Positions 15,925-25,091 are shown, counted from the first letter of the stretch. The stretch: DNA of 32,461 nt from Bacteroidota bacterium (GCA_023409675.1 JAEYRC010000294.1:1-32461); one strand, 5' to 3'. Made by a program: numbers and translations. The notes: a model not told the origin generated them from the letters alone.

Positions 15925-17047
15925 TAACCTCAAAATATTGAGCATTGTCCCTTATCGGGTACTTCCCGCCAAACTTGGTGGAGAGAAAGGGATTGCGCTC
16001 TTTAATGAATACCTTGGAAAAAAAATTGACCTGATTGCAGTTACCACGCAAAATAACGATCCCCAGTATGCGAAAAATTACCGGGTATTAAATGTGCTTT
16101 CCAACAGCAGATGGAGGTACGCCAATTTCTTCTTGTACTTCAGGTTCAGGAAACTCATTCGCCAGCAGCACATTTCGCACCTGATCATTGAACATCCGTA
16201 TTATGGATGGCTTGCCTGGCTTTTGCGTAAAACAGCACCGGTTACATGGGTGGTACATTCTCATAATATCGAATACATGCGGTCCCGATCGATAGGCCGC
16301 TGGTGGTGGAAAGCGCTGAAATGGTACGAAACCTGGGTGTATAAAAAATCGGATATTAATTTTTTTATTTCGGAAGATGATAAAACACATGCGGTTAATG
16401 AACTAGGTATTGACCTAAAAAAATCTCATGCTATTACTTATGGAATAGAACAATCCAATTTACCGGAAGACCGGGAGGAAGCCAGAGCATGGATTCAACA
16501 TAAACATGCGATACCAGCGGATACTTCAATTTTATTGTTTAACGGAGCCTTATACCATCATACCAATTATGATGCGCTCAGCCTGATACTGGAAAAAATC
16601 AATCCGGTTTTGATGGCTGATAAACAGTTCAATTACCGGATCATCGTTTGCGGCCTGGGCTTACCCGAACAGTTCAATGACCTGAATGCGTATGCCGAAA
16701 AGAACATCATTTATGCGGGATTTGTTGATGATATTTCAATTTATTTCAAAGCCGCAGACATTTTTCTCAATCCCATTTTAAGTGGCGGAGGCGTTAAAAC
16801 AAAGGCCATTGAGGCGATTGGATACAATTGTACGGTTATATCATCCGAACTGGGCGCGCTTGGACTGCTACGGGAGGTATGTAAGCATAAACTGGTGGTG
16901 GTTCCGGGGAATGATCCGGTCACCTTTGCGGGTGAAGTGATCAGGCATTCGGCGCTTGATGAAAATACCCCACCTGAGTTTTTTGGGTATTATTCCTGGG
17001 AAGGTATATCAGATAAGGTTAAAACTATTCTAACCCAACATGCATAA
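15917..17047 (+). CDS. Glycosyltransferase, GT4-like
   Basis: This 376-residue GT-B-fold enzyme lacks a membrane anchor. The N-terminal domain opens with KILSIVPYRVLPAKLGGEKG, the usual glycine-rich loop, and contains WVVHSHNIEYMRSRS. The C-terminal domain holds LLFNGALYHHTNYDAL, IIVCGLG, IYAGFVDDISIYFKAADIFLNP and GGGVKTKAIEAIG. The last segment, with a glutamate before the nucleotide-sugar site, is the family 4 (group 1) signature. It should transfer a sugar from a nucleotide donor to a growing glycan at the cytoplasmic face. It overlaps the genes on both sides by 8 bp. The donor sugar is not predictable. Confidence 0.88.
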   Translation: MTDNLKILSIVPYRVLPAKLGGEKGIALFNEYLGKKIDLIAVTTQNNDPQYAKNYRVLNVLSNSRWRYANFFLYFRFRKLIRQQHISHLIIEHPYYGWLAWLLRKTAPVTWVVHSHNIEYMRSRSIGRWWWKALKWYETWVYKKSDINFFISEDDKTHAVNELGIDLKKSHAITYGIEQSNLPEDREEARAWIQHKHAIPADTSILLFNGALYHHTNYDALSLILEKINPVLMADKQFNYRIIVCGLGLPEQFNDLNAYAEKNIIYAGFVDDISIYFKAADIFLNPILSGGGVKTKAIEAIGYNCTVISSELGALGLLREVCKHKLVVVPGNDPVTFAGEVIRHSALDENTPPEFFGYYSWEGISDKVKTILTQHA

Positions 17048-18296
17048 CCTTACAAAAATAAAAATATTCCGATGGGCGCTTTGGATAACCTATCCTTTTG
17101 CCCTGGTTTTAATATTGCCGCTGGTGTATCTACGGCGGAAACATGGCAGCGGTCTGTTTTTCTTTTTCGATCGATACGCGATCGGGGGCGCCCAGCGAAT
17201 CCACCTCGATATTTTGGAAAGTGTTCAGGACATTTCCAAACAGGTTTATTTTACCCGGAAATCTCCAAACGATACCTTAAAGCCGGACTTTTATTCGGTT
17301 CCCAATACTGAAAACCGGGATATTCATTTTTGGTGTGATTATTTATTCTTCCGGCTTTTTTCTGTTCATTATTATGCCTTTTACCTGAATCGACATACAA
17401 ATGCCCGTGTGCTGAGTGCGAACAGTACTTTTTTTTATGATCTGCTGCCCTTTCTGAAAAAAGAGGTAATTGCTATAGAACTGTTGCACAACTTTTCATA
17501 CGGCAAAAATGGAATGGAATTTTTTGGTCTGGCCAACTATAAGCGCCTCAACTACCGGATTGTATATGACCGGCATACCCTGTTGAACATTCAGCGACAA
17601 TACGCTGAATATGGTATAGATCGAAATTACCTCGACAAAATATTGTTCATTGAACCCGGCGTAAACATTCCGGAACCTGTTCCTAAACCATCAACTGCGG
17701 TATTACAGGTCTTGTATGCCGGTCGTGGTGGTCCGCAGAAACGTGTATGGTTGCTTAACCGAATTATAGAAAAGGCACTGGATGAGCAATTGCCGGTTCA
17801 TTTTCATTTTGCCGGCCCAATGGAAGACGAATTAACGGCATCCGTTAAGTGCGCCGGCACACTTCATGGGCAGGTTGGCAGTAAGGATGAAATGAATGCC
17901 ATTTATTCGGCAGCACATCTGATTATATTGACTTCTGCCTATGAAGGTTTTCCCATGGTCATTAAAGAAGGGATGGCCTATGGATGTGTTCCACTGGTAA
18001 CTGCGCTGGAAGGTAATAAGATGCATTTGCAGCATGGTGTGAATGCTCTGCTGATCGATGCCATAGAAGATGAAGATAAAGTAGTAGAGGAAGGGATAGA
18101 ATTGATCCGTTCAATATGTGGGAAACCAGAGCAGCTTCGGGAGCTGGCACAGCATGCTTACCATTATGCGAAAGCGCATTTTTCAAAACCGGAATTTATG
18201 CAACGCTATCATGCTTTTCTGATCAATGGCGAGTTGCCGCCCACTATGGTGCGCGACCAGATACTCAGCGGTTCAACAGAGCATGCAGGAACATAA
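17040..18296 (+). CDS. Glycosyltransferase, GT4-like, membrane-anchored
   Basis: This 418-residue GT-B enzyme starts with a hydrophobic helix (about 11-31, ALWITYPFALVLILPLVYL), which may anchor it to the inner membrane. YAIGGAQRIHLDIL is the glycine-rich donor-domain loop; VLYAGRGGPQKRVWLL starts the second domain; and SAYEGFPMVIKEGMAYGCVPLVT contains the EGFPxxxxEGMAxG pattern of the GT4 catalytic glutamates. It is the last gene of the plus arm. Its final 32 bp overlap the 3' end of the GT2 gene on the opposite strand. Confidence 0.9.
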   Translation: MHNLTKIKIFRWALWITYPFALVLILPLVYLRRKHGSGLFFFFDRYAIGGAQRIHLDILESVQDISKQVYFTRKSPNDTLKPDFYSVPNTENRDIHFWCDYLFFRLFSVHYYAFYLNRHTNARVLSANSTFFYDLLPFLKKEVIAIELLHNFSYGKNGMEFFGLANYKRLNYRIVYDRHTLLNIQRQYAEYGIDRNYLDKILFIEPGVNIPEPVPKPSTAVLQVLYAGRGGPQKRVWLLNRIIEKALDEQLPVHFHFAGPMEDELTASVKCAGTLHGQVGSKDEMNAIYSAAHLIILTSAYEGFPMVIKEGMAYGCVPLVTALEGNKMHLQHGVNALLIDAIEDEDKVVEEGIELIRSICGKPEQLRELAQHAYHYAKAHFSKPEFMQRYHAFLINGELPPTMVRDQILSGSTEHAGT

Positions 18297-19200
18297 GGCT
18301 TTTTGATGCCGGCCCGAACCGGAGAACTGCTGCGGGAAATTTCCGTTGCCATTGGATCATTTTCAGGATATGTTCAGGCGGTTTGGATCTGTAGCCAAGT
18401 TCAAAAATTTGATTCGGATGGGTAATCCGGAAGTTTCGCAACAATCTCCAGGCCGCGTCATATACAAAGATATTTTGTTGTTGCTGTAACGACAGTTTTT
18501 CATACACCATAAAAAATTCAGGTATTTCAATTGCTGGGTTTCGGGAACTTTTATTCGTTACCTGTTCTTCATTGATACCAATATCGATCAGTCGTTCTCG
18601 TATATAACAAAATTTCGACGCTGTCAATACCCGGATATAAAAGTCGATGTCGACCAGCCATTGCAGCCTTTCGTCATAGGTTGTATGAATTGATTTTTTA
18701 ATAAGTGTAGTGCTGGGTGGACCGATAATGTTTTTGGATAGAAGGCTGGCTGAACTGTTATTCAATGCCTTCCAGCGAATTCTGGAGACAAAGGGCATAT
18801 CTTCTGTTGAATGTTCATGCCGGTTCCGATATGCGCTAAAAATAAAATCCGCATCCGGATTTTCATCAATTGCCTTTGCAAACTTTTGAAGGGCAGAAGA
18901 TTCGACAAAGCAATCATCGTCATGCATTAGTTTAATCCAGCTGCCTTTGGCATGTCTTATCGCACTATTCCAATTTGCCGGAGTACCAAGAGCAGGATTA
19001 TTATGAAAATAGGCTATGGGAAGCTGATGCTGATATTGCTGAAAAATTTTAAATACCTCATCACCGGGACTATCATCTGAAATAATAATTTCATAGTTTT
19101 TGAATGATTGAATAGTAATAGAGTTAAGTAGCCTAATTAAATGTTCATAACGTTTGTAGGAAGGGATACAAATACTTATCAGAGGATTCTGACCGGACAT
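18265..19200 (-). CDS. Glycosyltransferase, GT2 family
   Basis: This 311-residue GT-A-fold enzyme opens with ISICIPSYKRYEHLIRLLNS and continues with IIISDDSPGD and WIKLMHDDDCF, where the DDD supplies the metal-binding DxD motif. The acceptor half includes SRIRWKALNNSSAS and a WLVDIDFYIRVL segment equivalent to the catalytic ED loop. No membrane helix is evident. It is the distal gene of the minus arm, about 100 bp after the pseudogene, and its 3' end overlaps the opposing GT4 gene by 32 bp. It is less AT-rich than the genes just upstream. The role is transfer of one sugar to the surface glycan; the sugar is unknown. Confidence 0.9.
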   Translation of the reverse strand: MSGQNPLISICIPSYKRYEHLIRLLNSITIQSFKNYEIIISDDSPGDEVFKIFQQYQHQLPIAYFHNNPALGTPANWNSAIRHAKGSWIKLMHDDDCFVESSALQKFAKAIDENPDADFIFSAYRNRHEHSTEDMPFVSRIRWKALNNSSASLLSKNIIGPPSTTLIKKSIHTTYDERLQWLVDIDFYIRVLTASKFCYIRERLIDIGINEEQVTNKSSRNPAIEIPEFFMVYEKLSLQQQQNIFVYDAAWRLLRNFRITHPNQIFELGYRSKPPEHILKMIQWQRKFPAAVLRFGPASKSLMFLHALLNR

Positions 19201-19303
19201 ATTTATAGTATAAATTATGAATATATTGGATGAGGATATATATTTTTAAACAGCATGAAAATATTTCTAATAAATATGTTACTGTCTATCATTTTAGCAA
19301 TTT

Positions 19304-20216
19304 TTACACTATAAATTTCATCGGGGTTATATACTGTATTGGGAGATAATAACTTGAATAGGATTTACAATCTTCCAGGAATTTTTCGACATTTTCTCCT
19401 TTTCGCCTGTTTAAAAAAGTTCTTAAAAGTCTATGTGATAATCCTTTGCAATATTGTATTTTAAAGGAAGGAGCATATTTACTTATAATATAGCCATATT
19501 GACTATTTTGATTATTCAATTAAATTAGAAACGATACCAATTTTCAAGGGTATTTTTAAATTTTACATCAGATGATCTAACTGTTATACTTTCATGAAGT
19601 CGGAGTGCAAATGTTTCTTCAAATGCAGTTGCTTTATATCTATTTGCTGAAGCATTTATCCAGATTTCAAAGTCTGCAAGTATTAAATTTTGGTACGGTG
19701 GAATTCCCCCGATAAGATCATATTTATTACTTCGCACCATGAATCTTGTAATATTCACGTCAATCGTATTTGCAAGAAAAGACCCTACAAACTCAGGCCC
19801 AACTGGTTGTTCATCCATTGGTTTGCAATTGCGAATATCTTTTGCTGATGCGTCAATTAATCTTAAATGTTTTTGATACAAAGATGCATTTGGATGTTTT
19901 TTTAATTAGTTTATTGATTACTTCCAAATATTTCATATCCAATATGTCATCATGTCTTATTATAGTCAAGAATTGACTTTTTTGGATAAAAGTATTACAC
20001 ATCCAATTTTCTTCAATGGTTAACTTTTTGTTAGATGGAATTATTAAAATCCGTCTGTCTTCTAATCAGAAAGAAATAATGGCGTTTCATCTCCACCAAA
20101 ATTTTCAAATCTAATCAGATTGAAATTTGCTAATGATTGTTCTAACAAACATATAATGTATAATTTGATTGTTCTCCCCCATTCCAAGCTAGTAAAACTA
20201 TTGTAAATTTTGGCAT
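19304..20216 (-). pseudogene. Broken GT2 glycosyltransferase gene
   Basis: The reading passes through five segments in changing frames over 913 bp, the length of a normal GT2 gene. They run from 20216 (MPKFTIVLLAWN), then about 20160-20065 (LLEQSLANFNLIRFENF and ETPLFLSD), then 20065 to about 19900 (TIIRHDDILDMKYLEVI), then 19900-19525 (HPNASLYQKHLRLID, GGIPPYQNLILADFEIW and LRLHES), and finally 19519-19304. The pieces follow GT2 order: nucleotide-binding start, DD metal motif, and the ADFEIW catalytic loop. One break falls at a run of seven T on the plus strand (19897-19903). Either the gene is dead or the assembly has several indels here. I judge a degraded gene more likely, since every segment boundary also carries stops. 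Confidence 0.8.
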
Positions 20217-20245
20217 AGCAAATTATTTTTTACATCTCCTGCATT

Positions 20246-20746
20246 CTATTGAACTCGAAGAGGAATTGCAACTCTTTTTACAGAAGATATTATAGATTTA
20301 TTGTCATCTTTTGTATAAATCTCTGCATACTTAAGAAAATTTTCGGTTACAACAACATTTTCAAGTAATACATCTAAGTTATTTCCAGGAGATGGAGCTC
20401 CTAATAAGAAGTCATTTATAGTATACTCAATTGTAGTTTTTTCAGTATCAATATACTCCCAAACAATATTAAAAGTATTTGAGCCGTAACTTGTGTATTT
20501 TCCCGTACCATCCTCATAAAAAGTTATTACATCTTGTGAGTAATACTCCACATCATTGTCAGATGCATTTTTTCTGAATTTGTAAAGTTTATCAGCTTCC
20601 GTGAATGTTAGTTTTTCAACTTGCCACGATTTAGAAAGTAAAAATTCTTCAACGGGTTTGTCAGAATCTGAATCATCATTTTTTTCCTTTTCACAAGAAA
20701 TAAAAATCAAGAGGGAAGCCAAAAGTAAATAATTGTAAAATTTCAT
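20246..20746 (-). CDS. Small predicted lipoprotein
   Basis: This is a 166-residue protein with a lipoprotein signal peptide: YLLLASLLIFISC places the acylated cysteine at 18, followed by a charged linker (EKEKNDDSDSDKP). The remaining part is beta-rich, with SWQVEKLTF, VITFYEDGTGKYTSYG and NIVWEYIDTEKTTIEYTI, the look of Bacteroidota lipocalin-like lipoproteins that start with a W-x-V/L strand. No function is known. Its ATG overlaps the stop of the upstream GT2 gene (ATGA), so it is translated with the glycan genes. It may be a surface or assembly factor, or a passenger gene. Confidence 0.82.
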   Translation of the reverse strand: MKFYNYLLLASLLIFISCEKEKNDDSDSDKPVEEFLLSKSWQVEKLTFTEADKLYKFRKNASDNDVEYYSQDVITFYEDGTGKYTSYGSNTFNIVWEYIDTEKTTIEYTINDFLLGAPSPGNNLDVLLENVVVTENFLKYAEIYTKDDNKSIISSVKRVAIPLRVQ

Positions 20747-21732
20747 GATTTTGGGTTAAGATTTGTCCTTTTGAAGAATTGCTTTAGTTTAAATTGAAAA
20801 TATTTTTTGTAGTAAATATAATTTACAGATTTCATGAATTCAAGTTTTTTAATTTTTAATGATAATTCTTGAATCTCACTAATTTTCTGCGCTGAATAAT
20901 TTTTGTAAGTGTAAAAATTTAATAAATTAAAGATAATTATTACAAACCAGACATTCAAATGATTGATTATAGCATTTTGATTTCCTCTTATATAATAAGC
21001 TTTGTCCAGTTTTGCCGTTAGAAATTCATAAAAGCTTTTACATCCAATGTAATATAGGTCCAAATTTGTTTTAGAAAAATTACTGTCATGATGCGAAAGA
21101 GTGCTAAACATTCTATTTATAACCAATCCCCCTGAAGTAGCTCCACAAAGTGCTATCATCAAGTGATCAGCTAAATGCGGACTTCCATAATCGGGAAATC
21201 CTCCATTTTTGAGAACTACGAGGCGCCTCATAATACAGCTTGACCAAAGGATGTTTTCCGTTAATGAAGGATTCAATATTTCAAAAGGAAAATTTATTGG
21301 CTTAATCATTTCAATTTGTCCATGATTTTTATTTACTCTTTTGAAACCAGCATATATATTCAATTCAGGATTGATATCGTATAATTTCTTAAGTTCCATC
21401 AGCATATCAGGATATACCGGATCATCATCGGTTATCATTACAACGAATTCAGATCTGGCCCTTGATAGACTCCGGTTGAAACTTTTCACCATTCCAAGAT
21501 TTTCTTCATTTCTGAAATAAAGAACCCTTGGATCATTAAATTCTCTTACAACTACTTCTCCGCTTCCTTCCGGATCATTATCTGAAATGATTACCTGAAA
21601 ATCAGTAAATGTTTGTTGAGCAAGAGTTTGAAGTTGTTTACGTAAAAATTCCGGACGTTTATAGGTAGTCATGCAAAAACTAACCCACGGTATATTTTCG
21701 GCCGATTTATTATTTGCTGTCGTTTCAGACAT
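20743..21732 (-). CDS. Glycosyltransferase, GT2 family
   Basis: This 329-residue GT-A enzyme has the opening VSFCMTTYKRPEFLRKQL, nucleotide-binding VIISDNDPEGSGE and MITDDDPVYPDML with the DDD metal motif. The acceptor half contains SCIMRRLVVLKNGGFPDYG and HLADHLMIAL as the catalytic-loop equivalent. A hydrophobic stretch near 257-275 (VWFVIIIFNLLNF) may associate it with the membrane. The basic, Lys/Phe-rich tail and coding sequence are very AT-rich. Its start shares one base with the stop of the methyltransferase gene upstream (TAATG) and its stop overlaps the lipoprotein start, so translation is coupled. Confidence 0.88.
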   Translation of the reverse strand: MSETTANNKSAENIPWVSFCMTTYKRPEFLRKQLQTLAQQTFTDFQVIISDNDPEGSGEVVVREFNDPRVLYFRNEENLGMVKSFNRSLSRARSEFVVMITDDDPVYPDMLMELKKLYDINPELNIYAGFKRVNKNHGQIEMIKPINFPFEILNPSLTENILWSSCIMRRLVVLKNGGFPDYGSPHLADHLMIALCGATSGGLVINRMFSTLSHHDSNFSKTNLDLYYIGCKSFYEFLTAKLDKAYYIRGNQNAIINHLNVWFVIIIFNLLNFYTYKNYSAQKISEIQELSLKIKKLEFMKSVNYIYYKKYFQFKLKQFFKRTNLNPKS

Positions 21733-22466
21733 TACTTTACTTTTTTTAAATACCCTTCCGGCGCTACAGAGATTAGCAGTTTATTATCAATGGAATGATC
21801 TATTTGAAAGGTATCATTGCTTTTTAAGAATTCATAAACTGCAGATTTTGGATTATTTCCCTGTCCCCAATTTCTTCCCGGTAAATAATCATTTGGTAAT
21901 TCTTCCACGATAGTATCAAATACGACCAAATATGAATTATCTGTTACCAGTGGGGCGTATGCCTGTAATTCTGCTAATACATGTTCATGGGTATGATTAG
22001 AATCAAGACAAACCATTACCTTTTCAAACCCGGAAGCGGCTTTCCTAACTTGTTCTATTATATCCGAATCCACAGAAGAGCCTTGTAGCATCTTAATTCT
22101 TTTTGCCATTGAATGATTTACAATAGCTTCATAATTATGTGGTCTTATTTCTATATCTATGCCTAATACTTCACCTTTTCCTATCAGTTCTAATAGTGAA
22201 GCATAATAAATTAATGATCCTCCATGTGCTATTCCAGTTTCAATAATGAGATCGGGTTGTATTTTCCAAATCAATTCCTGCATCATTATCATATCCTGAG
22301 GATATTGTATAATGGGTCGACCCATCCAGGAAAAATTATAGGAATACTGTGCCTTATTTGATTCCAGGTTAAATTTCTGTGCTGCTGATTGTAATCCTTC
22401 ATTACTAGAATATTCCTCTATTCTGGAAGCACATTCGTTTTCAAAATCTTTTATCGGATCATTCAT
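21732..22466 (-). CDS. CmcI-like (cephalosporin hydroxylase family) methyltransferase
   Basis: This 244-residue class I methyltransferase belongs to the CmcI/rhamnosyl O-methyltransferase family. IQPDLIIETGIAHGGSLIYYAS holds the SAM-binding motif (TGIAHGGS), GEVLGIDIEIRPHN the ribose-binding acid, KMLQGSSVD and VMVCLDSNHTHEHVL the metal-linked DSNHTHEH segment, and LVVFDTIVEEL the core strand. Members O-methylate sugars (for example mycolic glycolipid rhamnose) or act on small molecules. Here a sugar hydroxyl in the glycan is a sensible target. It overlaps the upstream reductase gene by 8 bp. Confidence 0.88.
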   Translation of the reverse strand: MNDPIKDFENECASRIEEYSSNEGLQSAAQKFNLESNKAQYSYNFSWMGRPIIQYPQDMIMMQELIWKIQPDLIIETGIAHGGSLIYYASLLELIGKGEVLGIDIEIRPHNYEAIVNHSMAKRIKMLQGSSVDSDIIEQVRKAASGFEKVMVCLDSNHTHEHVLAELQAYAPLVTDNSYLVVFDTIVEELPNDYLPGRNWGQGNNPKSAVYEFLKSNDTFQIDHSIDNKLLISVAPEGYLKKVK

Positions 22467-23313
22467 TGTTCAATATTTGTTTTAGTTTAGTAGTATCTCC
22501 CCAGAAATGCATTGGTTCATATGTTGAATAGGGATAAAAACCGGTATTTAAAGTTATTTTTTTATTGATTTGTCCAAGATAGCTTTCAACAAAATCCTTC
22601 AATTTTACTGGAACTCCGCTACAACAATTAATTAATCCCTGTACCTGGGTCTGTAATGCAATGGTAACTAAATATTCAGCAACTTTTTCTACATGCAGAT
22701 AATCTCTTATTTGTTCACCCCCGCTCATATTAAATGAATTGCGGTTTTCAGCAATTGCTTTTTCCAACTGAGGAATCAATGATCCGGGATTCTGCCCTTC
22801 ACCATACATATAAAATAACCTGGCCCATTTCAGCGAAAATTCAGTTTCTCTATTCAATAATGCCAGCCCTTTGTATAGTGTTGATTTTGCAAAACCATAC
22901 GATGTATTTGGCTGAACTACAGTTTCCTCTGATAATTTCCCCTCCAGCAAGCCATATTCCATGCAGGTTCCTGCGACAGTAATATCCTTTAGTCCATGGG
23001 AAATTAGATTTTTTAAAAAGCAATATTGAATAGAAAGATTTTTTTCAAAATGATATAGTGCTTCATAATTGGGCAGTCCCTGCCATGCGAGATGTATTAA
23101 TATATCAGGGGAATGCAGTTTTTCAAAATAGTTATTTCCGGTATTGATAGAGTTTATATCAAGGGAGATATAATCCACCTTTTCGAACCAGGGACGGTAT
23201 TGAATCTTTTCTTCATGTACGGATGAAGCAATAACCTGAATATCTCTCTTAAGTAATTCAAGAATTACATAATTTCCTAGAAAACCACCTGCTCCGGTTA
23301 CCAATACTTTCAT
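22459..23313 (-). CDS. NAD-dependent epimerase/dehydratase (sugar reductase)
   Basis: This 284-residue short-chain, extended-type enzyme has the NAD(P) loop VTGAGGFLGNY at 5-15, LIHLAWQGLPNY, the active-site tyrosine and lysine in SYGFAKS, and RLFYMYGEGQ before the substrate domain. In this setting the most likely job is reduction of the 4-keto group of a nucleotide-linked deoxysugar, although 4-epimerisation is possible. The frame is open 16 codons further upstream, but those residues precede the canonical MKVLVTG start. The ATG at 23313 sits 4 bp after the upstream stop, as expected in this operon. Confidence 0.85.
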   Translation of the reverse strand: MKVLVTGAGGFLGNYVILELLKRDIQVIASSVHEEKIQYRPWFEKVDYISLDINSINTGNNYFEKLHSPDILIHLAWQGLPNYEALYHFEKNLSIQYCFLKNLISHGLKDITVAGTCMEYGLLEGKLSEETVVQPNTSYGFAKSTLYKGLALLNRETEFSLKWARLFYMYGEGQNPGSLIPQLEKAIAENRNSFNMSGGEQIRDYLHVEKVAEYLVTIALQTQVQGLINCCSGVPVKLKDFVESYLGQINKKITLNTGFYPYSTYEPMHFWGDTTKLKQILNNE

Positions 23314-23317
23314 TTCA

Positions 23318-24544
23318 CTACATAATTTTAAGTGTTGGAATTGGAATGACAAATTTTCCACCCCATTCAGATATATAGGATAACTGCGTCATTATCTCCT
23401 GCTGAAGGTTCCAGGGAAAAATAATTACATAGTCTGGTTTATTATCTTTTAAATAAACTTCAGAGACTACCGGAATATGGCTACCCGGAAGATATTTACC
23501 CTGCTTGTGTGGGTTTGCATCAGCTACAAAGGAGATAAGGTCGGATTTTATTCCGCAGTAATTTAGTAAAGTATTTCCTTTTGCTGCAGCACCATATCCG
23601 GCAACAATTTTATTCTCTTTTTTTGCTTTGGTAAGGAACTCAAGCAACGCAATTTTAACCGCAAATGCCTTAGCCTGAAAATTCTGATAATACTGAATAT
23701 CCGTGATTCCATACTTTTTTTCCTTCTCTAAAATATCAGGTACATTCTTAGTAATGGATAATTCAGCATTCTCCTTATGGCAGGCGAAAATTCTTAGCGA
23801 TCCTCCATGAGTCGTTAATTCTTCTACATCAAAGATTGTTAAGCCGCTGGATAGAAATATCTCTCTTACTGTATATAGTGACAGGTACGAGAAATGTTCG
23901 TGATAGATTGTATCAAATTGATTGGATTCTATCAATTGCAGAAGATGGGGAAATTCCATTGTGATGATTCCCTTTTCACTCAGCAATATTTTCATCCCCG
24001 CCACAAAATCTGTTATATCCGGAACATGGGCCAGTACATTATTTCCTAATAACAGGTCCGCTTTTTTATTTTCAATTTTTAATTTGTTTGCCAGTGCAGT
24101 TCCAAAAAATTCAATAATAGTTGGGATTCCTTTATTGATTGCTTCCTGTGCGGTATTTGAAGTTGGCTCTATACCGAGTACAGGAATGTTTTTTTGCAGA
24201 AAATATTGCAGAAGATATCCATCATTCGAAGCGATTTCTATAATTGAAGAATCCGCATTTAAACGAAAACGTTCAATCATATAATTTACATACTGTGCAG
24301 CATGTTTCAGCCAGCTTTTTGAATAAGATGAGAAATAATGATACTCCTGATCGAAAATTTCTGATGTTTTTTTATATTCATCGATTTGTACCAGAAAGCA
24401 GGATGTACAGGTATAAACCTTAAGCGGATAGTATGTTTCTGGTTCATTGAGTTGATCCCCGTTCAGGAAGGAATTTGATGCCGGAGAATTAAATAAATCG
24501 ATAAAAACTGCATTTAATTCAGTCTTGCAAAATCTACAATTCAT
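23318..24544 (-). CDS. Nucleotide-sugar C-methyltransferase with zinc domain
   Basis: This 408-residue protein has three parts, like the TylCIII/TcaB9/EvaC enzymes that put a methyl on C3 of a 4-keto sugar. The N-terminal zinc-binding domain has CRFC (Cys3, Cys6) and CTSC (Cys46, Cys49). The SAM domain includes IIEIASNDGYLLQYF and LLGNNVLAHVPDI. YHEHFSYLS matches the catalytic Tyr/His segment. A C-terminal domain (about 280-408) has VAGYGAAAKGNTLLNY and ends VIIFPWNLQQEI. The call at family level is strong; position C3 is inferred from relatives. Start at 24544 is preferred over an earlier in-frame ATG because CRFC directly follows it and the upstream stop lies 2 bp away. Confidence 0.9.
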   Translation of the reverse strand: MNCRFCKTELNAVFIDLFNSPASNSFLNGDQLNEPETYYPLKVYTCTSCFLVQIDEYKKTSEIFDQEYHYFSSYSKSWLKHAAQYVNYMIERFRLNADSSIIEIASNDGYLLQYFLQKNIPVLGIEPTSNTAQEAINKGIPTIIEFFGTALANKLKIENKKADLLLGNNVLAHVPDITDFVAGMKILLSEKGIITMEFPHLLQLIESNQFDTIYHEHFSYLSLYTVREIFLSSGLTIFDVEELTTHGGSLRIFACHKENAELSITKNVPDILEKEKKYGITDIQYYQNFQAKAFAVKIALLEFLTKAKKENKIVAGYGAAAKGNTLLNYCGIKSDLISFVADANPHKQGKYLPGSHIPVVSEVYLKDNKPDYVIIFPWNLQQEIMTQLSYISEWGGKFVIPIPTLKIM

Positions 24545-24545
24545 A

Positions 24546-25091
24546 TTAAATGCCTTTAAAGTTTTGATTGAGTTCAGGGTGGTTTTTATCTCTTTCCGAT
24601 AATATGGAAACTTCAATCGGCCACGATATATTCAGCATTTTATCATTATACATTAAGCCGGCTTCAAATCCAGGCGTATAGAATTCCGAATGATGATATA
24701 TCAATTCAGTATTATCCTCCAGCGTTTGAAACCCATGAGCAAAGCCTTCGGGTATATAAAGCATTTTTCGATTCTCTGGTGATAATTCAATACCTATCCA
24801 TTTCAGGAAATCAGGAGAATCATATCTTATATCTATGATAACATCAAAAATTTTTCCTTTTATACATTCCACCATTTTAATTTCTTTGAATGGCGGTTTT
24901 TGAAAATGCATTCCACGCAGAGTTCCTTTTTTATTTGTTATGGAATGATTCATCTGCACCCATTCTTTTGAATGATTGATTTTTTGAAAATCATTCTTAC
25001 AAAAGTATCTGTAGAAACTTCCTCTTTCATCAGAAAAGATCTCTGGCTCAATGCAAAATGCCCCTTTCAGTGAAAGCTCTGAAAACCTCAT
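24546..25091 (-). CDS. RmlC-like nucleotide-sugar 3,5-epimerase
   Basis: This 181-residue cupin of the dTDP-4-dehydrorhamnose 3,5-epimerase family has DERGSFYRYF, KKGTLRGMHFQ with catalytic His62, IFDVIIDIR, LYIPEGFAHGFQ and LIYHHSEFYTP with Tyr138 in the position of the RmlC catalytic tyrosine. In rhamnose loci this gene sits with rmlA, rmlB and rmlD, but here it follows CDP-glucose genes, so its substrate should be a CDP-4-keto-6-deoxy sugar. It may epimerise C5 only, or C3 and C5. It overlaps rfbG by 4 bp (ATGA). Confidence 0.9.
   Translation of the reverse strand: MRFSELSLKGAFCIEPEIFSDERGSFYRYFCKNDFQKINHSKEWVQMNHSITNKKGTLRGMHFQKPPFKEIKMVECIKGKIFDVIIDIRYDSPDFLKWIGIELSPENRKMLYIPEGFAHGFQTLEDNTELIYHHSEFYTPGFEAGLMYNDKMLNISWPIEVSILSERDKNHPELNQNFKGI

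Noticed and set aside
19525..19881. Separate 118-residue gene
   Set aside because: The sequence is the middle of a GT2 enzyme (ADFEIW loop) and continues the order of flanking fragments, so it is treated as part of the pseudogene.
22734..22982. Plus-strand 82-codon frame opposite the reductase gene
   Set aside because: Shadow of the reductase coding frame with no domain or start signal.
23314..23361. Longer start for the NAD-dependent reductase
   Set aside because: It would run into the upstream methyltransferase gene and add 16 residues before the standard MKVLVTGAGG opening.
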